Positions 1-5,715 are shown, counted from the first letter of the stretch. The stretch: 7,229 nucleotides of DNA from Planctomycetales bacterium (GCA_030631125.1 DAOVLS010000112.1:1-7229), one strand, 5' to 3'. Notes: generated from the sequence alone by a model not told the origin. Numbers and translations are program-made.

Positions 1-942
1 CATCTGGAGGCTTTCCAGCGAGACGCCCATATCTTCCATAACGGCGTTTCCACCGGTCAGAACGGCGATGTCGCGGAGCATTTCCTTTCGGCGGTCGCCG
101 AAGCCGGGGGCCTTGACCGTGCAGCACTGGAGCGTGCCGCGAAGTTTGTTGACCACCAGCGTCGCCAATGCCTCGCCCTCGATGTCTTCAGCCACTATCA
201 GCAGCGGCTTGCCCGACTGGGCGATTTTTTCGAGTAGCGGGACGAGGTCCTTGATGGACGAGATTTTCTTCTCGTTAATCAGAATGAACGGGTTCTCCAG
301 GTCGCACTCCATCGTCTCGATCTTGTTGACGAAGTGCGGGGAGATGTAGCCCTTGTCGAACTGCATACCCTCGACCAGTTCGACGTCGGTCTCCAGGCCC
401 TTGCCTTCCTCGACGGTGATAACGCCGTCCTTGCCGACTTTGTCCATCGCCTCGGCGATCATCTTGCCGATCTCGGCGTCCTGGTTGGCTGCGCACGTTC
501 CGACCTGGGCGATCTCTTCGGACCGCCTGACTGGCTTGCTCATCCGCTCCAGTTCAGCCACGATAGCGTCGGTCGCCTTTTCGATGCCTCGCTTCAGTTG
601 CATCGCCTTTGCGCCGGCAGTTACGTTCTTGAGGCCTTCCTCGAAGATCGCTTCGGCATAGATCGTCGCGGTCGTCGTACCGTCGCCGGCGACGTTGGAT
701 GTCTTGGAGGCGACTTCGCGCACCATCTGCGCGCCCATGTTTTCTTCGGGGTTTTCCAGTTCGATTTCCTTGGCCACGGTAACGCCGTCCTTGGTGACGG
801 TCGGGCTGCCGAAGGATTTCTCCAACACTACGACCCGCCCCGTCGGGCCTAGTGTAACTTTCACGGCCTGGGCGAGTTTCCTTACGCCCTGCCGGATGGC
901 CTCGCGGGCCTCTACGTCAAACGTGATCTTTTTCTTCGCCAT
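1..942 (-). CDS. groEL: Chaperonin GroEL (60 kDa), N-terminal 314 residues; 3' end outside window
   Basis: This is the large subunit of the GroEL/GroES chaperonin, which folds cytosolic proteins inside an ATP-driven double ring. I translated the minus strand from the ATG at 942-940; the frame stays open to base 1, giving 314 of the roughly 545 residues usual for the family. The equatorial domain carries VTLGPTGR (about 29-36), the TKDG motif with Asp52 and the ATP-binding GDGTTTAT (86-93). The intermediate hinge and most of the apical domain follow, with EGMQFDKGY and KAPGFGDRR. Against E. coli GroEL as I remember it, the alignment needs no gaps; the substrate-face Tyr203 appears to be His and Lys34 is Thr. 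The catalytic Asp398 lies outside the window. AAAAGGAGC at 958-950 sits 8 nt before the start. It lies 100 bp downstream of groES, which supports one transcript, but a palindromic element fills that gap. Confidence 0.97.
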   Translation of the reverse strand, partial: MAKKKITFDVEAREAIRQGVRKLAQAVKVTLGPTGRVVVLEKSFGSPTVTKDGVTVAKEIELENPEENMGAQMVREVASKTSNVAGDGTTTATIYAEAIFEEGLKNVTAGAKAMQLKRGIEKATDAIVAELERMSKPVRRSEEIAQVGTCAANQDAEIGKMIAEAMDKVGKDGVITVEEGKGLETDVELVEGMQFDKGYISPHFVNKIETMECDLENPFILINEKKISSIKDLVPLLEKIAQSGKPLLIVAEDIEGEALATLVVNKLRGTLQCCTVKAPGFGDRRKEMLRDIAVLTGGNAVMEDMGVSLESLQM

Positions 943-949
943 TTTTATT

Positions 950-958
950 GCTCCTTTT
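950..958 (-). promoter_or_regulatory. Ribosome binding site of groEL
   Basis: The minus strand reads AAAAGGAGC and then 7-8 AT-rich bases before the groEL ATG. groES has almost the same leader (AAAAGGAGC then AAAAA and ATG). The site directly abuts the palindromic element at 959-1030. Confidence 0.8.
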
Positions 959-1030
959 GGTGGCACAGGTTTTCAACCTGTGCCAGTAACGTCTTGTCCA
1001 GGCCGACACAGGTTATAAATCTGTGCCACC
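959..1030. repeat. 72-bp palindromic element between groES and groEL
   Basis: The element begins GGTGGCACAG (959-968) and ends CTGTGCCACC (1021-1030), so its ends are perfect 10-bp inverted repeats. The left half holds a perfect 11-bp stem, TGGCACAGGTT (961-971) against AACCTGTGCCA (975-985), with a 3-base loop. The right half holds a degenerate copy around 1007-1025. The element fills most of the groES-groEL spacer and would be transcribed as one or two hairpins. Its left half translates on the plus strand as GGTGFQPV, a peptide I recall from spurious ORFs in planctomycete genomes, which hints at a dispersed family; I could not check this. Confidence 0.8.
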
Positions 1031-1042
1031 TTCTTGCTCCTG

Positions 1043-1366
1043 TCAGTCAAGAATTGCGAGGATGTCGCTTTCGTCCATAAGCATCACTTCCTCGCCATCG
1101 ACCTTTATTTCGGTCCCGGCGTAGGAGGTGAACAACACGGTCTGCCCGATCTTTACCTGGAAGTCCGCCCTGCTGCCGTCGTCGAGTAACTTTCCGTCGC
1201 CCAGCGCGAGGATCTTACCTTTCTGCGGCTTTTCCTTTGCGGCGTCCGGCAGGACGATTCCACCGCTGGTTTTGGTTTCCGCCTCCAGGCGCTTGATGAG
1301 AACCTTTTCACCCAGCGGGCGAATCTTCGTCTTTGCTGCTTTCTTCTTACTCTTGGCTTTTGCCAT
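1043..1366 (-). CDS. groES: Co-chaperonin GroES (10 kDa)
   Basis: GroES caps the GroEL ring as a heptameric lid. The 107-residue protein has the family core from IRPLGEKVLIKR (15-26) to the C-terminal DESDILAIL. The mobile loop TKTSGGIVLP (31-40) carries the hydrophobic tripeptide Ile37-Val38-Leu39 that docks on GroEL. It is about 11 residues longer than usual because of a Lys/Ala-rich N-terminal extension (MAKAKSKKKAAKTK). No later in-frame ATG could serve as a shorter start, and AAAAGGAGC lies just upstream of the ATG at 1366, so the extension looks real. It is the middle gene of a minus-strand cluster, 104 bp after the receiver-like gene and 100 bp before groEL. Confidence 0.97.
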   Translation of the reverse strand: MAKAKSKKKAAKTKIRPLGEKVLIKRLEAETKTSGGIVLPDAAKEKPQKGKILALGDGKLLDDGSRADFQVKIGQTVLFTSYAGTEIKVDGEEVMLMDESDILAILD

Positions 1367-1384
1367 TTTTTGCTCCTTTTATTT

Positions 1385-1440
1385 TGTTTCTTCCAGCAAA
1401 ATAAAAATCCCTGTAATCCAGTAATCCCTATAATCCCGCT
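1385..1440. repeat. Degenerate GGGATTA-type tandem repeat upstream of groES
   Basis: On the minus strand this stretch reads as three or four imperfect 8-9 bp units of the type ATTATAGGG, ATTACTGG, ATTACAGGG. It is followed by an AT-rich stretch and the groES ribosome binding site. A purine-rich minus-strand tract (pyrimidines on plus, about 1441-1470) lies between it and the upstream gene. I see no clear terminator or promoter here. Confidence 0.55.
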
Positions 1441-1470
1441 ATCTTTCCTTTTCTTCTTTTTCTTTTCACC

Positions 1471-1896
1471 TCAAAATCTGTCTCTTCGGATGGTGGCGTC
1501 CAGACGGACCATCATCCGGTGAATCTGCACGAGTAATTCTTCCAGCCTCAGGGGCTTGGTAACGACGCTGAAGGCGGCCAGTCGCAGCGCTTCAGCCAGT
1601 CGTCGTCGATCGGTTACGCCGGTCAGGAGAACTACCAGTAGTGTCTCGTTCAGGCTTCGAATCATTCGCAGCAGCGCGAGGACGTCTATTTCCGCAACGG
1701 CTTCATCCAGCACAACGGCGTCGGCCAGACCCGTCTGGACCAGGTGAATCACCTCGCCGTCGGAATCGACCTTATAAGTCATAAGCAATTGCGGACCTAC
1801 GATCAGCGACAGGGCGTCGGCGTACTCGCCGGCCTCGCCGCTGACAACAAGCCCGAACGGACCCGCATGATTATCCTGTAACGCCCTGGCTACCAT
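1471..1896 (-). CDS. Receiver-like (CheY-fold) single-domain protein, degenerate acidic pocket
   Basis: This 141-residue protein resembles a response-regulator receiver domain. The second half fits well: beta-3 ADAVVLDEAV with candidate phospho-acceptor Asp64, beta-4 LLVVLLTG with Thr92, and beta-5 FSVVTKP with Lys114-Pro115, followed by a closing helix. The first strand reads FGLVVSGEAGEY (14-25), so the two adjacent acidic residues that bind magnesium in CheY are missing; only Glu21 and Glu24 are nearby. No output domain follows, because the protein ends at Phe141. It may act by protein-protein contact, possibly without phosphorylation. The ATG at 1896 is preceded by AAGGTG about 11 nt upstream. 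As first gene of the minus-strand cluster it probably shares a transcript with groES and groEL; whether it regulates them is unknown. Confidence 0.7.
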   Translation of the reverse strand: MVARALQDNHAGPFGLVVSGEAGEYADALSLIVGPQLLMTYKVDSDGEVIHLVQTGLADAVVLDEAVAEIDVLALLRMIRSLNETLLVVLLTGVTDRRRLAEALRLAAFSVVTKPLRLEELLVQIHRMMVRLDATIRRDRF

Positions 1897-1911
1897 TATC
1901 TAGCACACCTT

Positions 1912-1929
1912 ACCTGCCCGCAGGCAGGT
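1912..1929. repeat. GC-rich hairpin in the leader of the chaperonin cluster
   Basis: ACCTGCC (1912-1918) and GGCAGGT (1923-1929) form a perfect 7-bp stem with a CGCA loop. It lies 16 bp upstream of the receiver-like start codon and just ahead of its ribosome binding site. It shares the CCTGCC/GGCAGG core with the hairpin at 2304-2323, which suggests a dispersed REP-like palindrome. Confidence 0.75.
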
Positions 1930-1938
1930 CGCAGCGTA

Positions 1939-1968
1939 AATACACTCCAACATCAAAGCCAAGTGCAA
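1939..1968 (-). promoter_or_regulatory. Candidate sigma-70-type promoter for the receiver-like/groES/groEL cluster
   Basis: On the minus strand TTGCAC (1968-1963) and TGTATT (1944-1939) are 18 bp apart, a plausible -35/-10 pair about 43 bp upstream of the first start codon. Transcription would then begin near 1932 and include the hairpin at 1912-1929. The -10 is a moderate match, and such pairs arise by chance in AT-containing spacers. Confidence 0.35.
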
Positions 1969-2265
1969 CTTGAGTGCCACTACCGATAACACCTTTATAC
2001 GCCGGGAGTTAGCAATACGCCGAGGCCGGTAAAACTGTCAAATCTGACGAAACTTGCCGCATGAATCTGTCAGAATCTGCTTAAGTGGCAGGCGGGTCAT
2101 GTTGACGCTGATGGTCCGCAACAAGTTATTTGATGTATTTCAGACCATGCGAAAAAGTCAACGTTACTGCGAAGCGGCAAGCCGACTTGCTATAGACTAC
2201 AACATTAATTCGTACCTTGAAATCCGCACTTCGAACTTGGGAACTCCGAAATTAGAATAAATCCC

Positions 2266-2294
2266 TTGACGGGCTGGATGTATGAACCTATGTT
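2266..2294 (+). promoter_or_regulatory. Candidate sigma-70-type promoter for the rpsB cluster
   Basis: TTGACG (2266-2271) and TATGTT (2289-2294) are 17 bp apart, the best -35/-10 pair seen on the plus strand of the spacer. The predicted start near 2301 leaves a leader of about 128 nt before the rpsB start codon, containing three possible stems. The leader length and structures would suit autogenous control by S2, but no known S2-binding motif could be confirmed. Confidence 0.5.
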
Positions 2295-2303
2295 ACCCGT
2301 CTT

Positions 2304-2323
2304 CCTGCCTGTCGGCAGGCAGG
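2304..2323. repeat. Palindromic hairpin in the rpsB leader
   Basis: CCTGCCTG (2304-2311) and CAGGCAGG (2316-2323) form a perfect 8-bp stem with a TCGG loop. No T-run follows, so it is not an obvious terminator. Its core matches the hairpin at 1912-1929 in the divergent leader. Confidence 0.8.
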
Positions 2324-2334
2324 TGAAGATGCGC

Positions 2335-2351
2335 CGGCGGGCGAGCCGCCG
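2335..2351. repeat. GC-rich stem-loop in the rpsB leader
   Basis: CGGCGG (2335-2340) and CCGCCG (2346-2351) make a 6-bp all-GC stem with a 5-base loop, followed by GTGTTTTGGGATTTT. The short, interrupted T-tract could allow weak attenuation, but it is not a clean intrinsic terminator. It may equally be a REP-like repeat. Confidence 0.5.
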
Positions 2352-2386
2352 CGTGTTTTGGGATTTTATCGGGCAAACATTGACCC

Positions 2387-2412
2387 GCTCCGATATGAAG
2401 GAATAACGGAGC
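2387..2412 (+). promoter_or_regulatory. Small stem-loop adjacent to the rpsB ribosome binding site
   Basis: GCTCCG (2387-2392) and CGGAGC (2407-2412) can form a 6-bp stem with a 14-nt loop that ends 3 nt before the Shine-Dalgarno sequence. The position suits translational control of rpsB, but this rests on geometry alone. Confidence 0.35.
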
Positions 2413-2415
2413 ACA

Positions 2416-2424
2416 GGGGAGGTG
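2416..2424 (+). promoter_or_regulatory. Ribosome binding site that fixes the TTG start of rpsB
   Basis: A GGGGAGGTG tract matches the Shine-Dalgarno consensus and ends 4 nt before the TTG at 2429 (GGAGG about 6-7 nt away). There is no ATG at the N-terminus expected for S2, so this site decides the start. Confidence 0.8.
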
Positions 2425-2428
2425 CATA

Positions 2429-3373
2429 TTGGCAGAAAGTGTGATTCGTAATCTGATTGATGCCGGAATTCATTTCGGACACCGCGTCAGCCGGTGGAAC
2501 CCGAAGATGAAACCTTACATCCTCGCAAGGCGCAGTTCCATCCACATCATCGACCCGAAAGAGACTCTCAAAGGTCTGCTGGCGGCGAAGAAGTTTTTCG
2601 CCCGCCTGGCCGGTGAGGGAAAAGACATACTTTTGGTCGGTACGAAGCGTCAGGCCCGTAAGAGCGTAGAGTCCGGCGCGGCGCGCGTGGGTATGCACTA
2701 TATTAACGAGCGATGGCTCGGCGGGACGCTGACGAATTTCCAGACGATCCGCTCGCGCCTTTCGAGGCTTGAGAAACTCGAACAACTCGACGCCGACGGC
2801 CTGATGGCGCAGCACAGCAAGAAAGAAGACGCCCGCCTCCGGCGTGAGATGCGCAAGATAAAACGCAACCTCGGAGGCATCCGCAACATGAACAGCCTCC
2901 CCGGAGCGGTTTTTGTCGTCGATGCCAATCGTGAGGTCATCGCGCTGCGAGAGGCGCGCAAACTCGGCATCCCGACGGTGGCGCTGATTGACACCGACAG
3001 CGATCCGGACACCGTGGATATTCCCATCCCCGGCAACGACGATGCGATGCGGGCGATTATGCTGATAACAAAGGAACTCTGCGACGCAATCGAGGTCGGG
3101 AAGGTCGGGCGGACAGACAAGGCTGAAGCCAAACCGGCGCCTGCCGAACCGGCGCCTGCCAAACCGGCGCCTGCCAAACCGGCGCCTGCCCAACCGGCTC
3201 CGGCCGAACCGGCGCCTGCTAAACCGGCGCCTGCCGAACCGGCGCCTGCCGAACCGGCACCTGCCGAACCGGTGCCTGCTGAACCGGCTCCGGCGGACGA
3301 AACCGTCCAACCACAAGCCCAGGCTGCTCCGGCGGATCAGTCCACCGAAGATAACGAAAGTGCATCCGCCTGA
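2429..3373 (+). CDS. rpsB: 30S ribosomal protein S2 with repetitive Ala/Pro-rich C-terminal tail
   Basis: S2 is a late-assembling protein of the small ribosomal subunit and helps recruit S1. Residues 1 to about 230 match the family end to end: LIDAGIHFGHRVSRWNPKMKPYI near the N-terminus, the IHIIDPKET strand, LLVGTKRQA, NERWLGGTLTNFQT, NLGGIRNMNSLPGAVFVVD, and the C-terminal IDTDSDPDTVDIPIPGNDDA. The start is TTG at 2429, set by the strong ribosome binding site just upstream. The protein is 314 residues against about 240 in E. coli. The excess is residues 235-289, eleven five-residue [K/E/Q]PAPA units, followed by an acidic Gln/Ala-rich end. The tail is probably disordered. The gene leads the rpsB-tsf-pyrH-frr cluster, with tsf 71 bp downstream. 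Confidence 0.97.
   Translation: MAESVIRNLIDAGIHFGHRVSRWNPKMKPYILARRSSIHIIDPKETLKGLLAAKKFFARLAGEGKDILLVGTKRQARKSVESGAARVGMHYINERWLGGTLTNFQTIRSRLSRLEKLEQLDADGLMAQHSKKEDARLRREMRKIKRNLGGIRNMNSLPGAVFVVDANREVIALREARKLGIPTVALIDTDSDPDTVDIPIPGNDDAMRAIMLITKELCDAIEVGKVGRTDKAEAKPAPAEPAPAKPAPAKPAPAQPAPAEPAPAKPAPAEPAPAEPAPAEPVPAEPAPADETVQPQAQAAPADQSTEDNESASA
3131..3295 (+). repeat. Eleven tandem 15-bp units encoding the S2 tail
   Basis: Eleven in-frame 15-bp units run without interruption. The most frequent form is AAA or GAA followed by CCGGCGCCTGCC. The first codon alternates Lys, Glu and Gln (K E K K Q E K E E E E), so charge varies while PAPA is kept; unit 10 has Val for Ala. Several units are identical at DNA level, which points to recent slippage or recombination expansion, while units 5 and 11 carry the variant CCGGCTCCGGC. 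Confidence 0.95.
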
Positions 3374-3444
3374 CAGGCGATAATCGTTTCTCTAACCAAC
3401 GGCCCGCCGCCCCGGCTGGACCGTGCATAATAACGAGAATAATC

Positions 3445-4233
3445 ATGGCTGAAATTACTGCAAAGATGGTCAAGGCCCTTCGGGATGAAACCGGGCAGGG
3501 CATGATGGACTGCAAAAAGGCACTGGGCGAAACCGGCGGAGATATCGAAGCCGCCGTCGATTTGCTGCGCAAGAAGGGAATGGTCAAAGCCGAAAACAAA
3601 TCCGCACGAACAGCGGCTGAAGGACTTGTCGCCATAAACGAAACCGACGGGTCTGCGGTGATGGTCGAAGTCGTGTGCGAGACGGACTTCTGCGCCAGAA
3701 ACGACGAATTCAAGGACATGGTCAAACAGGTGGCGTCCCTTGCCGCCGGCGCAGGTGACGGCGATGTCCAGGCCACCGATGAGATGACGGCTGCCGTTCA
3801 GGGGTGCTTCAACAAGATCGGCGAAAACATGAACTTTGCACGCGGCGTAAAAGTTTCCGCTTCGAAGGTCGGCTCCTATATCCACCATAACGGTAAGGTC
3901 GGCGTCCTCGTCGGCATCGAAGGCGAAATCGACGACCAGGCTGTCAATGACCTGTGCATGCACATCGCATTCGCAGACCCGATCGGGCTGACCAAAGACG
4001 ACATCCCGGCCGATCTCGTCGAAAAGGAAAAGAAGATCGCGAAGGAACAGGCAATCGAATCCGGCAAGCCCGAAGAAATTGCCGAGAAAATGGTCGCCGG
4101 CAAAATCAACAAGTTCCTCGCAGCAAACGCACTGCTTGAACAACCCTTCGTCAGGGACGAGAAGCAGAAAGTCAAGGACATCCTTGGCGACGCGAAGATA
4201 ACGACCTTCGCCCGCTTCCAAGTCGGACAATAA
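3445..4233 (+). CDS. tsf: Translation elongation factor Ts
   Basis: EF-Ts is the guanine nucleotide exchange factor that recycles EF-Tu from its GDP form during elongation. The 262-residue product starts with the UBA-like N-domain (ITAKMVKALRDETGQGMMDCKKAL, about 4-27) and GGDIEAAVDLLRKKG (31-45). The core domain includes the signature ETDFCARNDEF (79-89), in which Asp81 and Phe82 correspond to the EF-Tu contact residues. The C-terminal part carries the KFLAANALLEQPFVRD segment (about 225-240) typical of the C-terminal module. Length is slightly below the 283 of E. coli and within the bacterial range. The ATG at 3445 is preceded only by a weak purine stretch (ACGAGA). It lies in the conserved order rpsB-tsf-pyrH-frr. 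Confidence 0.97.
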   Translation: MAEITAKMVKALRDETGQGMMDCKKALGETGGDIEAAVDLLRKKGMVKAENKSARTAAEGLVAINETDGSAVMVEVVCETDFCARNDEFKDMVKQVASLAAGAGDGDVQATDEMTAAVQGCFNKIGENMNFARGVKVSASKVGSYIHHNGKVGVLVGIEGEIDDQAVNDLCMHIAFADPIGLTKDDIPADLVEKEKKIAKEQAIESGKPEEIAEKMVAGKINKFLAANALLEQPFVRDEKQKVKDILGDAKITTFARFQVGQ

Positions 4234-4239
4234 AAAGAT

Positions 4240-4274
4240 ATTTCCAATTTCCAATTTCCAATTTGCGATTTCCA
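4240..4274. repeat. Five tandem heptamers (ATTTCCA) abutting the pyrH start
   Basis: Units at 4240, 4247, 4254, 4261 and 4268 read ATTTCCA three times, then ATTTGCG, then ATTTCCA. The next bases, ATTG, begin a sixth unit and contain the TTG start codon of pyrH. The tract occupies nearly the whole 42-bp tsf-pyrH spacer. Confidence 0.95.
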
Positions 4275-4275
4275 A

Positions 4276-5001
4276 TTGAACAGAAAAGCAACATATCGTC
4301 GGGTGTTGATAAAAGTTTCCGGAGAGGCGTTTTGCACTCCGGGCGGTTTTGGTATCGACCCGTCGGCGATTGACGCCTTTCTGACCGAACTGCTTAGAGT
4401 TTGTAAGATGGGCGTGCAGATCGGACTGGTCGTCGGTGGCGGGAATATTTTCCGTGGCAGGAAACTGACTGACGCCGGTGTTATTGAGCGCCCGACCGCT
4501 GACGCGATGGGAATGCTGGCGACTGTAATGAACGCCCTGGCTTTGGGCGACGCCCTGGCCGATAAGGGCGTAAAGGCCCGCGTAATGTCGGCCAGACCGA
4601 TGACCGGTGTCTGTGAGCCGTTCTCCCGGCGACGGGCGATAGAGCATATGGAAGCAGGGTGTGTCGTTATCCTTGCCGGCGGGACGGGAAACCCGTTCTT
4701 CACAACCGATACCTGCGCCGCACTTCGGGCCTGCGAAATCGGAGCCGAAGTCCTGCTGAAGGCGACAAAAGTGGACGGCGTATTCGATGCCGACCCTGTC
4801 GATAATCCGGACGCCAAAAAGTTCGACCGTATGACATACGGCGAGGTTCTCACCAGGCAGTTGGGCGTGATGGACTTGTCGGCCGTTTCGATGTGCATGG
4901 AGTCGGGCATTCCGATTATCGTCTTTCGCATGGACAAACCGGGCAACCTGGCGTCGGCGGTGGCGGGCGAAAATGTCGGAACCATAATCTCGGCCTCATA
5001 A
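4276..5001 (+). CDS. pyrH: Uridylate kinase (UMP kinase)
   Basis: PyrH phosphorylates UMP to UDP with ATP, the committed step from de novo pyrimidine synthesis to UTP and CTP. The bacterial enzyme is a hexamer of the amino-acid-kinase fold. The 241-residue product has VLIKVSGEAF (10-19), the glycine-rich GLVVGGGNIFRG (50-61), ADAMGMLATVMNAL (75-88), GGTGNPFFTTDTCAAL (135-150) and KATKVDGVFDADP, which covers the expected nucleotide- and UMP-binding motifs. Length matches the family. The start is TTG at 4276; no ATG or GTG precedes it in frame after the tsf stop, and starting at the GTG of codon 10 would remove residues just before the first strand. No Shine-Dalgarno site is visible because heptamer repeats fill the leader; tsf ends 42 bp upstream in the same frame. 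Confidence 0.95.
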   Translation: MNRKATYRRVLIKVSGEAFCTPGGFGIDPSAIDAFLTELLRVCKMGVQIGLVVGGGNIFRGRKLTDAGVIERPTADAMGMLATVMNALALGDALADKGVKARVMSARPMTGVCEPFSRRRAIEHMEAGCVVILAGGTGNPFFTTDTCAALRACEIGAEVLLKATKVDGVFDADPVDNPDAKKFDRMTYGEVLTRQLGVMDLSAVSMCMESGIPIIVFRMDKPGNLASAVAGENVGTIISAS

Positions 5002-5008
5002 AAAAATA

Positions 5009-5097
5009 AAACCACAAAGAGCACAAAGGACACGAAGAGTAGAAAAAACAGAAAAATTGTTATATCCTCTTTGTGTTCTTTGTGTCTTTTGTGGTTT
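5009..5097. repeat. Long inverted repeat (31-bp arms) between pyrH and frr
   Basis: Arm 1 (5009-5039) begins AAACCACAAAG and arm 2 (5067-5097) ends CTTTTGTGGTTT. They are complementary at 26 of 31 positions, with a 27-nt AT-rich loop. Four of the five differences would be G·U pairs in plus-strand RNA and one is A·C, so the transcript could form an almost continuous 31-bp stem. The arms are made of 9-bp words of the type CACAAAGAG. The stem ends about 22 nt before the frr start codon. Confidence 0.95.
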
Positions 5098-5119
5098 AAC
5101 TTGTTTGCAGGATATAGCC

Positions 5120-5680
5120 ATGCCGATAGATGATATTTTACTGGAATGCGAAGAGAAGATGGACCATGCCGGCAAGTTCTTTGCCGACGAGTTGCGGGTA
5201 ATCCGCACAGGCAGGGCGTCAACGGGACTGGTCGAACACATAAAGGTCGATTATTACGGCTCGCCGACGGACCTTCGGCAGTTGGCGTCGATTTCAGCGC
5301 CGGAACCGGACATGATCGTCATCAAGCCGTTCGACCCTGCCAGTACCAAGGAGATCGAAAAGGCGATCCAGACCTCCGAACTGGGCATCACGCCGGCCAC
5401 GGCGGGGAAGGTCATCCGCCTGCCGATACCGTCGCTGTCGGGCGAACGCCGGCAGCACCTGGTGGCACAATTGAAAAAAATGGCTGAACAGGCGCGGGTA
5501 ACCATTCGCAACATTCGTCGCGATGCCAATAAAACAGCCGATAAGGAAGAAAACGAAAATCTGCTCACCGAAGACGACGTAACGCAATGCAAAGAAGAAG
5601 TCCAGAAACTCACCGACGAGTATGGAAAGAAAATAGACAAAATCCTTGAAGAAAAGAACAAGGAGGTGATGGAAACGTAA
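5120..5680 (+). CDS. frr: Ribosome recycling factor
   Basis: RRF works with EF-G to split the post-termination ribosome so that its subunits can be reused. The 186-residue product matches the usual length of about 185. It shows the alpha-helical tail-domain start (CEEKMDHAGKFFADELRVIRTGRAST, about 10-35), the beta-domain with VDYYGSPTDLRQLASI, and the second long helix with RVTIRNIRRDAN and KKIDKILEEKNKEVM. I chose the ATG at 5120 because it gives the family N-terminus and has AGGAT upstream. The frame stays open upstream to 5057, but that part is translated from the inverted repeat (LCVLCVFCG) and is not expected in RRF. It is last of the four-gene cluster, separated from pyrH by the 31-bp-arm inverted repeat. 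Confidence 0.97.
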   Translation: MPIDDILLECEEKMDHAGKFFADELRVIRTGRASTGLVEHIKVDYYGSPTDLRQLASISAPEPDMIVIKPFDPASTKEIEKAIQTSELGITPATAGKVIRLPIPSLSGERRQHLVAQLKKMAEQARVTIRNIRRDANKTADKEENENLLTEDDVTQCKEEVQKLTDEYGKKIDKILEEKNKEVMET

Positions 5681-5683
5681 TTT

Positions 5684-5711
5684 GATTGCGGATTGCGGAT
5701 TGCGGATTGTG
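5684..5711. repeat. Four tandem heptamers (GATTGCG) after frr
   Basis: Units at 5684, 5691 and 5698 are identical (GATTGCG) and the unit at 5705 is GATTGTG. The tract starts 3 bp after the frr stop codon and is followed at once by a different heptamer tract (GGCATTN). Confidence 0.92.
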
Positions 5712-5715
5712 GAAA

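Larger units (their letters stand above)
1897..2428. other. Divergent intergenic region between the chaperonin cluster and the rpsB cluster
   Basis: This 532-bp spacer separates the divergent clusters and probably holds the control regions of both. It contains a candidate minus-strand promoter (1939-1968), a hairpin in each leader (1912-1929 and 2304-2323), a candidate plus-strand promoter (2266-2294), a GC-rich stem (2335-2351) and a stem next to the rpsB ribosome binding site (2387-2412). The middle, about 1970-2260, has an open frame of 68 codons (2054-2260). It has no recognisable domain, no good ribosome binding site and unremarkable composition, so I do not call it a gene. AATCTG recurs three times at about 2040-2080. 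No CIRCE heat-shock operator (TTAGCACTC with inverted GAGTGCTAA) is present. Confidence 0.7.

Noticed and set aside
334..852. Plus-strand open frame opposite groEL
   Set aside because: It is an antisense shadow of groEL; GroEL matches its family throughout this interval.
1897..2040. CIRCE operator (HrcA site) upstream of the chaperonin cluster
   Set aside because: Short pieces resembling TAGCAC and GAGTGC occur, but not as an inverted pair with the 9-bp spacing.
2054..2260. Open frame of 68 codons in the divergent spacer
   Set aside because: It begins at TTG, has no convincing ribosome binding site, shows no known motif, and overlaps the promoter area of rpsB, so it is not supported as a gene.
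2304..2360. Intrinsic terminator ahead of rpsB
   Set aside because: The stems are strong, but no uninterrupted T-run follows either one.
2366..3316. Minus-strand open frame of 316 codons with a long RRRFG repeat opposite rpsB
   Set aside because: It is the antisense reading of the S2 gene; the Arg/Phe/Gly repeat is only the complement of the 15-bp units, and S2 is certain.
5057..5119. Upstream in-frame extension of frr
   Set aside because: The extra 21 codons are encoded by the inverted-repeat arm, and the ATG at 5120 gives the usual RRF N-terminus and length.
3337..5222. Two long minus-strand open frames (436 and 448 codons) opposite tsf and pyrH
   Set aside because: They lie antisense to clear EF-Ts and PyrH genes, have no recognisable domain, and contain stretches such as QIGNWKLEI that are just translated heptamers.
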